Below the pieces are notes generated by a model that searched no databases, was not told where the DNA came from, and saw nothing but the letters and a program-made list of their open reading frames with translations. The position numbers and the translations under genes are program-made. This document shows positions 1 through 6,972 of a DNA stretch of 22,591 nucleotides, one piece after another (within the stretch, counting starts at the first letter, position 1; each line of letters begins with the position of its first letter). Location of the stretch: contig NIZU01000101.1 of assembly GCA_003315675.1 (NCBI GenBank), positions 1 to 22,591 on the forward strand, in the 5' to 3' direction. This DNA comes from Methanocorpusculum sp. MCE (GTDB lineage: Archaea; Halobacteriota; Methanomicrobia; Methanomicrobiales; Methanocorpusculaceae).

Positions 1-2
1 GT

Positions 3-404
3 GAGGGGAGGGGATTATACAGCACGACTCCGGAACATATGCCTCCTGATCACCAAAAATATCTGACGTGGAATGGTGATCGTTTCAGAAAATGGGGCCG
101 AAATATTGGAGAGAATACATGTAATGGTGTTGATTTCTTTCTTACCAATCCAAAGATTGAACAGCAGGGATACAAAGCCCGTATGGCTTTGCTGAAGCTT
201 TCTGATAAGTATTCCCAGAAAAAACTTGAGGAGGCGTGTAAACGTTTTCTATCTTACACCGGAAAACCAAGTCTGAAAGGCGTGCGGGCTGTTTTGAAAA
301 GCGGGATAATAGGGTTTAAATCAGTTGATATGCCGGATAAACCGGTTACGTCGAAGTATGGGATTACGCGCGGTCCGCATTATTATCAGAGGAATGATGA
401 CTGA
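3..404 (+). CDS. istA: IS21-family transposase IstA, C-terminal part
   Basis: The frame is open to the first bases of the window, so this is the 3' end of a longer gene and not a 121-residue protein starting at 39. The translated piece contains LYSTTPEHMPPDHQ, WNGDRFRKWGRNIG and YKARMALLKLSDKYS. These match the conserved C-terminal region of IstA, which in this family begins with a Pro-Pro-x-His stretch and ends with a short helical domain. The DDE catalytic core would lie upstream and is not visible. The TGA stop overlaps the istB start by one base, so the pair is translationally coupled. Nothing in the visible part suggests damage. Confidence 0.9.
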   Translation, partial: EGRGLYSTTPEHMPPDHQKYLTWNGDRFRKWGRNIGENTCNGVDFFLTNPKIEQQGYKARMALLKLSDKYSQKKLEEACKRFLSYTGKPSLKGVRAVLKSGIIGFKSVDMPDKPVTSKYGITRGPHYYQRNDD

Positions 405-1144
405 TGCTTACTGAAGAGACCATAACCAAACTCAATGAACTCCGATTGTATCAGATGGCAGAAGTATTTCGTAAATTCCAGGTGGATGCAAATTCTTCGG
501 CACTTTCCTTTGAAGAACGTCTCGGAATTATGGTTGATCAGGAGTGGTCAGTTCGCAAGAGTAAGAAATTGTCACGCCTCTGTAAGTCGGCTGGCTATGT
601 TTTTCCCCATGCATGTATCGAAGATATCAGGTATGATTCCACGCGCCGTCTGGATAAGACGATGATTGCAAAGTTGTCAGCATGTACGTTTATCCAAAAG
701 GCAGATAATGTAATCATTCTCGGGGCTACAGGAACAGGGAAGAGTTATCTGAGTTGTGCGATCGGGATAGCTGCCAATCGTAATTTTTATACGGTGAAAT
801 ACATAAGACTTCCGGACCTGTTTTCTGATCTGGCAGTTGCCAGAGCCGAAGGGACGTATAAGCAGGTTATTCGTGAGTTTCAGAGTGTAAGACTTTTGAT
901 TTTGGATGAGTGGCTGCTCTTTCCTTTAACAGCAACGGAAGCACGTGATGTGATGGAGATTGTTGAGGCGAGATATGATCGAGGGTCAACTGTTTTCTGT
1001 TCACAGTTTCAGGTCGAGGGGTGGTATGAAAAAATTGGGGAGGCGACATTTGCCGATGCAATTTGTGATAGGATCGTTCATAATGCTTATACGATTGTTC
1101 TTGAGGGGGAGTCTATGAGAAAGATTCTGGGAGTAAAGAAGTAA
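404..1144 (+). CDS. istB: IS21-family ATPase IstB
   Basis: 246 residues, the usual length for the IstB transposition helper, an AAA+ ATPase that assembles on target DNA and stimulates IstA. The Walker A motif GATGTGKS is at residues 107-114 and the Walker B LLILDEW at about 164-170. The sensor region (VFCSQF, about 197-202) and the C-terminal ADAICDRIVHNAY stretch are typical of the family. The helical N-terminal domain (about residues 1-75), with LRLYQMAEVF, is present. The ATG shares its A with the istA stop codon, so translation is coupled. The gene looks complete, so the element may have been active recently. Confidence 0.95.
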   Translation: MLTEETITKLNELRLYQMAEVFRKFQVDANSSALSFEERLGIMVDQEWSVRKSKKLSRLCKSAGYVFPHACIEDIRYDSTRRLDKTMIAKLSACTFIQKADNVIILGATGTGKSYLSCAIGIAANRNFYTVKYIRLPDLFSDLAVARAEGTYKQVIREFQSVRLLILDEWLLFPLTATEARDVMEIVEARYDRGSTVFCSQFQVEGWYEKIGEATFADAICDRIVHNAYTIVLEGESMRKILGVKK

Positions 1145-1147
1145 TAC

Positions 1148-1669
1148 GTGGAATTATTCCCACGTTCTATTTTTCATACGGATATGGGGGTATGTCATGT
1201 GCGGAATTCTTGTATCATTTCAGCGGACTTGTTGTGTCATGGTGAGCGGAATGGGTGTGTCATATGGGACGTAATATTCACAACTATTGCAATAAATTAT
1301 CTTATTAAACGAAATGTAAAACATCAGGATTTACTAGACGTTATTAAACAAAGGCTACCAGAATTAGCTAACTACAACACAAAATATTGTACAAAATCAT
1401 TTATCTCAAATTTAAGTGAGGATAAAATTAGATCAAGTATCTGTAATCATATCGATAAAGACGATACGGTAAATTATCTTTATCTGATGTACATAATTGA
1501 GAAGGAAAACAAGAATTGGATGGAAGCATATGCTTACTTCATAACCTTCTTCCAACGAGTTATAGCAAATGTTGATTGCAAATTGAAAGGTGAGCCAGTA
1601 ATTTTCAGAAATTATTTTTCTAAACCTCAATTAAAAAAGACCTTCGAAAAAATTTCAGATTCAACCTGA
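1148..1669 (+). pseudogene. Gene fragment trapped between two insertion sequences
   Basis: An open frame of 173 codons starting with GTG, but both ends are foreign. About the first 38 codons are the IS21 terminal repeat region. The last codons and the TGA stop (1667-1669) lie in the inverted repeat of the next IS, which starts at 1662. Only about 1263-1661 is original DNA. It encodes a hydrophilic, Lys/Asn/Ile-rich segment (for example YLIKRNVKHQDLLDVIKQ and EKENKNWMEAYAYFITFF), is visibly more AT-rich than its neighbours, and has no motif I recognise. I read it as an internal piece of a gene cut at the 5' side by IS21 and at the 3' side by the IS1634-like element. It could alternatively be a short cargo ORF. 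The original function is unknown. Confidence 0.5.
1193..1263 (+). repeat. IS21 terminal repeat cluster (right end)
   Basis: Directly visible are three related blocks: TGTCATGTGCGGAAT (1193-1207), a degenerate copy around TATCATTTCAGCGGACT (1213-1229), and TGTCATGGTGAGCGGAAT (1235-1252). A final TGTCAT follows at 1258-1263. Multiple short repeats at the ends are characteristic of IS21 elements and are binding sites for IstA. I place the IS end at the CA at 1261-1262. Confidence 0.65.
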
Positions 1670-1685
1670 CTTTGACAGTTGGCAA
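1662..1685 (+). repeat. Left terminal inverted repeat of the IS1634-type element
   Basis: 24 bp that are the exact reverse complement of 3305-3328. The match stops at 1661/3329 on the outside and at 1686/3304 on the inside, which fixes the limits of the repeat. The stop codon of the trapped gene fragment is inside this repeat. Confidence 0.9.
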
Positions 1686-1774
1686 CTCCCCCCCTTTAGC
1701 GCTCTCGCTCCTCCACCTTCTAAAAATGGGGAAAAAGAGAATTTGACAGTTGCCTCTTCTCCCCCTATCCAGCC

Positions 1775-3223
1775 TCACCCCACCCCGCATTTTAGCCCGA
1801 GTATCGCCGTATTCAGCGCATCAAAATTGGAAAACAAACATCGGTGACCTCTCTCTTTCCCCTTCATCATCGTAACTGTCAAATTCATCAGCGAATATTT
1901 GATGAATTTTGTAGCCACATGCTTTGCTTCCGGAACCTCATATCGCACCAGAGACACAAAAAGCTGTGCCAGAAACCCGATCAGAATTGCGCCGCGAATA
2001 CTATTTTCCGTCCATACCCTCAGTGGTTTAATCTCGATCTCATTCTTTAGCGAATGAAAGATCTTCTCAATCGAATCCTTTTTTCGGTAGCGTTCAAGCG
2101 CTTCTGCAAGTGTCAAATTCCTGCTTGAAGTTAGGGCGAAAAATCCCCCTCTTCCAGTATTCAGCTTCTCCCGGAGAAACGCAAGCGCCTCCTCTTCCGA
2201 CATCTGCAGGAGCTTTGTCTGAACGGAATAGGTAATCTTCACCAGCGGATTTGAGATCCCAATCTTCTTCGGCAGCTTTTTGTTTCGGGAAATACACTCC
2301 TGAATCACCTCCGCCTCCATGAACTGCCGGTACACTTTCCGTGACAAAGCATCCAGATTCTGCGCCACGAGCCCCTGCGAGAAATAGAAATAGGTTACAC
2401 TGCCAGGTTTCACGATTTTGACACCATATATACCTTGTTTTTCCGTTTGCTCATCAAGATTGAGCTGAACAGGCTTCCTCTGCCAAAACGTTTTGATGAT
2501 CTTATCGTCACTGGTGTTCTGTTTCTTTGCGGTCAAATAGTCATGACCGCACACCTCCACGAGCTCCAGATTTTGTTTTGATCCGGCTCCTTTATCGAAG
2601 ATAACCATGGAACCTTCGGTGAGTTTTTTCTGGGATTGGAGGAAGGTTGACCGGAAATGGGTAACGTCATTCACATTTCCAGCTTTCACAGTTACGCCGA
2701 TAGGTACATTGATCGGGTGAGCAAGTTCGGTGATCCCAAGAGTTATCTGCAGTTTATCTGGTCGATGATCACGACTGTAGCCGTATTTCCCCAAAGGTGA
2801 AGCACTGCCGTGAAGAACAAGACTTGTCCAGTCGAGATTTACGTCGGTGTGCTCGAACTGACAGCGGGGAAATATTCTCTCCTGGAGTCCGGAGATGATG
2901 AATGCACTGTTTTGCCCGAGCATTTCCAGAAGATGATACAGCGTTTTTCCCGTGAACGAAGGGAGATTATAGTATTCTCTGGTTTCCGGCTGCATGAGCC
3001 AGGAATGAGCTCTTTTGATGCTGAAGTTGTCGCTGAGTTTGTAGGCGGCGAGGGCTTTGATCAGGGTGGAGATGTTGATTCCTTTCTTTTTCAGCGGGGA
3101 GAAGAGGGAGACACGGTCAAGGGAGGTGAACATTTTTTCGCTGAGGAGGAGCGGGCCAATCGGAAAAGATATGTGGGGAGTGGGTGTAATATTGAGTGTC
3201 TCTGTGAAGCGGTTAGTTTTCAT
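1775..3223 (-). CDS. IS1634/IS4-type DDE transposase
   Basis: About 482 residues from the ATG at 3223; a TTG three codons upstream (3232) is an alternative start. Numbering from the TTG, the DDE triad candidates are Asp134 (NLDWTSL), Asp213 (VIFDKGAGS) and Glu389 in the YRKKDSIEKIFHSLK signature. GYSRDHRPDKLQI at about 151-163 is the conserved block typical of IS1634-group transposases, and the Y-x2-R/K...E...K arrangement marks the IS4-type RNase H fold. The frame is uninterrupted and all catalytic positions are present, so the enzyme is probably functional. No convincing Shine-Dalgarno precedes either start. A 16-bp perfect palindrome (3228-3243) overlaps the start region and could be an operator or promoter element. 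Confidence 0.9.
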   Translation of the reverse strand: MKTNRFTETLNITPTPHISFPIGPLLLSEKMFTSLDRVSLFSPLKKKGINISTLIKALAAYKLSDNFSIKRAHSWLMQPETREYYNLPSFTGKTLYHLLEMLGQNSAFIISGLQERIFPRCQFEHTDVNLDWTSLVLHGSASPLGKYGYSRDHRPDKLQITLGITELAHPINVPIGVTVKAGNVNDVTHFRSTFLQSQKKLTEGSMVIFDKGAGSKQNLELVEVCGHDYLTAKKQNTSDDKIIKTFWQRKPVQLNLDEQTEKQGIYGVKIVKPGSVTYFYFSQGLVAQNLDALSRKVYRQFMEAEVIQECISRNKKLPKKIGISNPLVKITYSVQTKLLQMSEEEALAFLREKLNTGRGGFFALTSSRNLTLAEALERYRKKDSIEKIFHSLKNEIEIKPLRVWTENSIRGAILIGFLAQLFVSLVRYEVPEAKHVATKFIKYSLMNLTVTMMKGKERGHRCLFSNFDALNTAILGLKCGVG

Positions 3224-3227
3224 TTTG

Positions 3228-3243
3228 GTCAATTTAAATTGAC
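3228..3243. promoter_or_regulatory. 16-bp palindrome at the transposase start
   Basis: GTCAATTTAAATTGAC is a perfect palindrome covering the TTG and lying just upstream of the ATG of the transposase. Its position suits a self-limiting operator or promoter element of the IS. The role is inferred from position only. Confidence 0.3.
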
Positions 3244-3288
3244 GCCTGACAGGGACTAGTTTTCTCTTTTGTTGCGTTTACGAGATGT

Positions 3289-4329
3289 TTGAATGAGGGC
3301 TATATTGCCAACTGTCAAAGTCAGGTTGTAATAGGAATCATTGCAACCGTCGTTATGTTTCTCGTCTCGGTCTCGGTAGGAGCCGTTTTTATTCCGATTC
3401 CCGATATCATCACGACGATTTTCGGCGGCGGCGGGACAAGTCTCTATGAAAGGATCATCTGGAACATCAGGATCCCGCAGGCTTTAACGGCCATTGTGGC
3501 CGGCGCAGGTCTCGCGATCGCCGGCGTTTCCATGCAGTCCGTTTTGCGTAATCCGCTTGCCTCTCCGTTTACCCTTGGTCTATCCAGTGCCGCTGCATTC
3601 GGGGCAGCTGTCGGCATTCTGCTTTTCGGAGCAGGCACAACCGGAAGCAGCATCGCCGATGCCGTTGTTATTAACAACCCGTATCTTACAACAATGTCGG
3701 CTTTTGCCTTCTCTATTCTGACAACGGTAATAATTCTGTTTATCGCAAAAATCCGTTCAGCAACACCTGAAACGATGATTCTGGCAGGTGTGGCAATCAG
3801 CTCGCTCTTTAGCGCAGGATTAATGGCGATCCAGTACTTCGTCGATGACACGCGTCTTGCCTCAATCGTTTTCTGGCAGTTTGGGGATGTTGCCCGGGCA
3901 AGCTGGACGGAACTGGGCCTGATAACGCTGATGACCGTTATCTGCTTCATCTATTTCATCTACAAACGCTGGGATTATAACTCGATTGATGCCGGAGAGG
4001 AGACAGCCAAAGGACTTGGCGTAAACGTTGAGCGGACACGAATCCTCGGCATGGTTGCGGCGACGCTGATCAGTGCAACGGTCGTAGCATTCCTTGGAAT
4101 CATCGGTTTTGTCGGCCTTGTTTGTCCGCATATGATGCGGCGTGTCATCGGCGACGATCACCGGTTTTTGATTCCGGCAAGTTTTGTCTGCGGAGCTGTG
4201 CTTTTACTTGTTTCCGATACAATCGCAAGAACCTTGATCGCGCCGCATGTCTTGCCCGTAGCAGTTTTGACTGCATTCCTCGGGGCGCCTGTATTCCTGT
4301 ATCTCATTATCAGGGGGAGACGAACATGA
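3289..4329 (+). CDS. FecCD/BtuC-family ABC transporter permease with IS-derived N-terminus
   Basis: 346 residues with about ten membrane segments. It forms the channel of an importer for metal chelates or cobalamin, pairing with the ATPase that overlaps its stop. Family blocks visible are the IRIPQAL and RNPLASPF region early on, KGLGVNVERTR in the middle, and FLGIIGFVGLVCPHMMR with DHRFLIPASF near the end. The start is odd: the ATG at 3289 and the first 13 codons lie in the IS, whose right repeat ends at 3328, so only sequence from about Val14 is native. The usual cytoplasmic N-terminus is gone, though TM1 survives. No substrate-binding protein gene is next to it. Substrate cannot be read from the permease; the His-rich ATPase and cobalt genes suggest a metal or corrinoid. 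It may be expressed from an IS promoter or be a decapitated gene. Confidence 0.85.
   Translation: MNEGYIANCQSQVVIGIIATVVMFLVSVSVGAVFIPIPDIITTIFGGGGTSLYERIIWNIRIPQALTAIVAGAGLAIAGVSMQSVLRNPLASPFTLGLSSAAAFGAAVGILLFGAGTTGSSIADAVVINNPYLTTMSAFAFSILTTVIILFIAKIRSATPETMILAGVAISSLFSAGLMAIQYFVDDTRLASIVFWQFGDVARASWTELGLITLMTVICFIYFIYKRWDYNSIDAGEETAKGLGVNVERTRILGMVAATLISATVVAFLGIIGFVGLVCPHMMRRVIGDDHRFLIPASFVCGAVLLLVSDTIARTLIAPHVLPVAVLTAFLGAPVFLYLIIRGRRT
3305..3328 (-). repeat. Right terminal inverted repeat of the IS1634-type element
   Basis: Exact reverse complement of 1662-1685. It is translated as part of the N-terminus of the downstream permease frame (residues about 6-14), so the native start of that gene has been lost. 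Confidence 0.9.
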
Positions 4330-5225
4330 CTGACGACATATCTCGCGAAGAGCACAACCATGATGAAAAAATGCATATCCATCCTCATGTTCATTCAGAT
4401 GGATATGTCCATACGCATGAACATCTTCACGGTGTTCCGCATGATCATCACACCGATTCTCCGGCCCCGGCTCTGCTGAATGTCAACGGTGTTAATTTCG
4501 AGTACAAAACAGCCAGGGTCCTCAACGAGATCTGTGTCGGTGTTGCCCGCGGTGAAATCCTTGCGATTCTCGGTCCAAACGGCGTCGGGAAATCAACGCT
4601 TCTCAAGTGTATGAACCTGATCCTCCAGCCGAAAACCGGAACAATCATGCTCGGGGAACTGAATCTGACGAAGATGAGCGGCAATGATATTGCAAAAAAT
4701 GTTGGCTACGTAGCTCAGAGAAATGACTCGGCACGTATGACGGTCTTTGATTCAGTCCTTCTCGGACGAAAACCGCATATCGGCTGGCGGGTCACCGATC
4801 GCGATTATCATATCGTGGAAAAGGCAATAGACCAGTTTGGTCTTGCAGACATGCAGCTCAGATACATCGACGAGCTCTCCGGCGGTGAACTGCAGAGAGT
4901 CTGTCTTTGCCGGGCAATTGTTCAGGAACCCTCCGTTCTTCATCTGGATGAACCGACAAGCGCTCTTGATCTGTGCAGACAGATGGAAATATTACGTGCC
5001 ATTCGAAATGTGGTTGATCATCATGATGTGGCAACCGTAATGACGATGCATGATCTGAATCTGGCTCTCCGTTTTGCCGACCGGTTCATATTTATGATAG
5101 AGGGAAATATTTACGCGATGTGCGACAAATCAGGTGTGACTGAAGAGATGATCGAGGCAGTATACGGCATTTCCGTAGATGTGATCTACCACAATCATAT
5201 GCCGATCGTTGTGCCATGTGAATAA
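4326..5225 (+). CDS. ABC transporter ATPase (FecE/BtuD type) with His-rich N-terminal tail
   Basis: 299 residues from the ATG at 4326, which overlaps the permease TGA in an ATGA junction; an upstream frame-open extension runs through the permease and is rejected. Walker A GPNGVGKST is at 83-91, the signature LSGGE at 184-188, Walker B VLHLDEP at 204-210, the D-loop SALD at 212-215 and the switch His at 242 (MTMHDLN). This is the nucleotide-binding subunit of the FecCD-type importer. Unusual is residues 10-42, which hold 13 histidines in pairs and alternating runs (for example HIHPHVH and HTHEHLHG), a pattern seen in Ni, Co or Zn chaperones and sensors. I infer that the tail stores or senses a transition metal on the cytoplasmic side, favouring a metal or metal-chelate substrate. 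Confidence 0.9.
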   Translation: MTDDISREEHNHDEKMHIHPHVHSDGYVHTHEHLHGVPHDHHTDSPAPALLNVNGVNFEYKTARVLNEICVGVARGEILAILGPNGVGKSTLLKCMNLILQPKTGTIMLGELNLTKMSGNDIAKNVGYVAQRNDSARMTVFDSVLLGRKPHIGWRVTDRDYHIVEKAIDQFGLADMQLRYIDELSGGELQRVCLCRAIVQEPSVLHLDEPTSALDLCRQMEILRAIRNVVDHHDVATVMTMHDLNLALRFADRFIFMIEGNIYAMCDKSGVTEEMIEAVYGISVDVIYHNHMPIVVPCE

Positions 5226-5269
5226 TCAATCATGCAAACATCTTTACTCTACAAAAAACAGGAATTATT

Positions 5270-5704
5270 ATGACTGGACTGTTTGAGTGTAAACCCATAG
5301 GATTCGTATTATCCCCGTTTAAGGAAAAGGGGGATACACCGCCACAGGGACGTGAAAATGAACAGAGTAGTCAAATCGTCATCTTTCCGGAGTATGCCAA
5401 AGGACTTGATGGTCTCTCCCCCGGCAGACAGATATTTGTTATCTGCTGGTTCGACCGTTCAGATCGGCATGTGATCGAGGTCCACCCCCGGGGTAATCCC
5501 AACGCCCCGCTGACCGGAGTCTTTAACACTCGTTCACCTGCACGTCCAAACCCTGTTTCGCTGACATTGGTGATTATAGAATCCATCAAAGATAATGTGC
5601 TGACGGTATGCGGATTGGATGCTCTGGATGAAACACCAGTCATCGACATCAAACCGTATTCCCGAGGGATTGACGAGTCAAAACAGTTTCTCAAAACTGA
5701 ATGA
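5270..5704 (+). CDS. TrmO/TsaA-family tRNA (t6A37) N6-methyltransferase-like protein
   Basis: 144 residues, matching the single-domain archaeal members of the TrmO (TsaA, YaeB) beta-barrel methyltransferase family. Conserved blocks are PIGFVLSPFKEK (9-20), HPRGNPNAPLTGVFNTRSP (72-90) with the following ARPNP (91-95), and LDETPVIDIKPY (119-130). Bacterial TrmO uses SAM to methylate N6 of threonylcarbamoyl-adenosine at tRNA position 37. Archaeal homologues are less well studied, so the substrate is assigned by family. AGGAA at 5260-5264 gives a weak ribosome site 5 nt before the ATG. It sits 44 bp after the ATPase and before cbiX, so it may be co-transcribed with the transporter. No lesion seen. 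Confidence 0.85.
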   Translation: MTGLFECKPIGFVLSPFKEKGDTPPQGRENEQSSQIVIFPEYAKGLDGLSPGRQIFVICWFDRSDRHVIEVHPRGNPNAPLTGVFNTRSPARPNPVSLTLVIIESIKDNVLTVCGLDALDETPVIDIKPYSRGIDESKQFLKTE

Positions 5705-5729
5705 GATACTAAACACAAAACCAACTTGA

Positions 5730-5735
5730 TTTATA
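5730..5735 (+). promoter_or_regulatory. TATA box of cbiX (probable leaderless promoter)
   Basis: TTTATA is centred about 25 nt before the ATG at 5758, and no Shine-Dalgarno lies between. In archaea transcription begins about 25 nt after the TATA centre, so the mRNA would begin at or next to that ATG. This favours 5758 over the GTG at 5740. Confidence 0.45.
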
Positions 5736-5757
5736 GTAAGTGAATCATACCATATGT

Positions 5758-6165
5758 ATGCGCAAACACGGTTTACTTCTGATAGGTCATGGAAGCAGAC
5801 TTAATTATAATAAAGAGCTCATCACTTCAACCGCTGAATTGATGGCCGAGAAGACGGATGAATATCTCATAAAAACCTGTTTTATGGAAAACTGTTCCCC
5901 GACAGTTCTGGAAGGACTGGATTCCATGAAAAACGAGGATATCGACCGACTGGTCGTTGTTCCGCTTTTCCTTGCCAAAGGCGTCCACGTACTTATGGAC
6001 ATTCCCGACCTTCTCGATTTGAAATCAGGCGAGTCGCGTGGAAGTTTTGCTCTTGCAGACGGAACCGAGATTCCTCTCGTGTATGCCGAACCTATTGGCA
6101 AAGATCCGCTTCTTGCCGAGATTATGCTGAAAAACGCCAATGCCGCCCTGAATACACATCTCTGA
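5758..6165 (+). CDS. cbiX: Sirohydrochlorin cobaltochelatase, short archaeal CbiX (CbiX-S / CfbA type)
   Basis: 135 residues from the ATG at 5758; a GTG at 5740 would add six residues (MNHTIC) before the family-typical start. It inserts Co2+ into sirohydrochlorin, the first committed step of the anaerobic cobalamin pathway. The homologous CfbA of methanogens inserts Ni2+ for coenzyme F430, and the archaeal enzymes can use both metals. Metal ligands are visible: His11 in LIGHGSR and His77 in KGVHVLMDIP; the Glu of FMENCSPT (44) is also conserved. The single domain functions as a homodimer. Neighbouring cobalt genes favour cobalt, but a CfbA role cannot be excluded. A TATA box 25 nt upstream suggests a leaderless transcript. 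The frame is intact. Confidence 0.88.
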   Translation: MRKHGLLLIGHGSRLNYNKELITSTAELMAEKTDEYLIKTCFMENCSPTVLEGLDSMKNEDIDRLVVVPLFLAKGVHVLMDIPDLLDLKSGESRGSFALADGTEIPLVYAEPIGKDPLLAEIMLKNANAALNTHL

Positions 6166-6248
6166 TTCACCCATTCACACTTTTTTGCAATCGAATTGAT
6201 TTAACAAATAAATTTTATAATCATAAATAAAAATCAAGTACTAATCAA

Positions 6249-6254
6249 TTATAT
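6249..6254 (+). promoter_or_regulatory. TATA box of cbiM (probable leaderless promoter)
   Basis: TTATAT sits in an AT-rich stretch with its centre about 25 nt upstream of the ATG at 6277. There is no ribosome-binding site before that ATG. The spacing predicts a transcript starting at the ATG itself and supports 6277 as the native start, even though the fifth codon is TAG. Confidence 0.45.
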
Positions 6255-6276
6255 GTTTGTTACGACAACTTTTATT

Positions 6277-6972
6277 ATGCATATTATGTAGGGGTATTTA
6301 CCCATCGGCTGGTGTATATTCTGGGCTGTTCTTTCAGCTCCGTTTGTCATCTACGGAATCTGGAAAATGACTAATATGATTCAGGAGGATCGGCGTGTTC
6401 TCCCCTTGATGGCAGTATGCGGAGCATTTGTCTTCGTACTTTCTGCACTCAAGATCCCGTCAGTAACGGGAAGCTGTTCTCACCCGACGGGAACTGGTCT
6501 TTCAGCTGCATTTTTTGGACCGTTCATAACATCGGTTCTTGGCACGATCGTTCTGTTATTCCAAGCACTTCTGCTTGCCCACGGGGGACTTACGACCCTT
6601 GGAGCAAACGTCTTTTCCATGGCCATTGCCGGTCCTTTTATTGCCTGGCTCGTCTTTGTAGGTCTGAGAAAAACCGGAAAGGTCGGCATCGGAGTTGCCG
6701 TGTTTATCACCGCAGTTGTCGCAAATTTAGTCACCTACACCGTGACCTCACTGCAGCTCGCATTAGTGTTTCCGGTTGAGGGGAGCATTCTCAATGCATT
6801 CATTGCATTCGCAGGTATCTTTGCCGTTACTCAAATCCCGCTCGCCATTATTGAAGGTATCATCTGTGCACTCGTTGCAAAGTACATCGTCCGTGTAAAG
6901 CCGGAGATCTTAAAGAAACTCGGTATTATTCAGGACGAAGAGATCGCAAAAATCCAGGGAGAAGCAGTATGA
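6277..6972 (+). pseudogene. cbiM: Cobalt ECF transporter substrate-binding subunit CbiM, broken by TAG at codon 5
   Basis: CbiM is the S-component that binds Co2+ in the membrane. The reading frame begins ATG CAT ATT ATG TAG (TAG at 6289-6291) and then runs without interruption for 226 more codons: GYLP, then TM segments, LSALKIPSVTGSCSHPTG and the TTLGANVFSM block. The second CbiM in this window starts M-H-I-M-E-G-F-L-P, so TAG stands where Glu belongs; a single G-to-T change from GAG would do this. The N-terminal Met-His pair is a metal ligand in this family, so a restart at the next start codon (ATG 6367) would lose both it and TM1. The TGA overlaps the cbiN ATG. A sequencing error or stop-codon readthrough are the alternatives to a true pseudogene. 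Confidence 0.85.

Larger units (their letters stand above)
1..1262 (+). mobile_element. IS21-family insertion sequence, right part (partial)
   Basis: The window opens inside an IS21-type element: the istA 3' end and istB overlap by one base (TGATG), the standard translational coupling of this family. Downstream of istB are degenerate repeats of the form TGTCATG(n)GCGGAAT. The last copy reads into GTGTGTCA at about 1255-1262, which I take as the right end because IS21 elements terminate in CA-3'. After that the base composition turns abruptly AT-rich. The left end and any target duplication lie outside the window, so the boundary is inferred. Confidence 0.8.
1662..3328 (-). mobile_element. IS1634/IS4-type insertion sequence, complete
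   Basis: A 1667-bp unit bounded by a perfect 24-bp inverted repeat (1662-1685 and 3305-3328; inner part TTTGACAGTTGGCAA). One DDE transposase on the minus strand fills it. The flanking bases (left ...GATT, right TAATAG...) show no clear target duplication. A second partial copy of the end motif, TTTGACAGTTG, lies at 1742-1752. The insertion truncates the fragment on its left and has replaced the 5' end of the permease on its right. Family assignment is by transposase motifs. Confidence 0.85.

Noticed and set aside
2810..3259. 149-residue + strand open frame
   Set aside because: It is wholly antisense to the transposase, has no family motif and arises from the transposase codon pattern.
4122..4325. 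N-terminal extension of the His-rich ATPase
   Set aside because: It runs through the permease gene in another frame; the ATGA overlap at 4326 and the family layout fix the start there.
6289..6291. TAG in cbiM decoded as pyrrolysine
   Set aside because: Pyrrolysine is not expected in a metal-transporter N-terminus, a Glu belongs there, and the ClC gene ends in TAG. Without pyl genes in view this is not supported.
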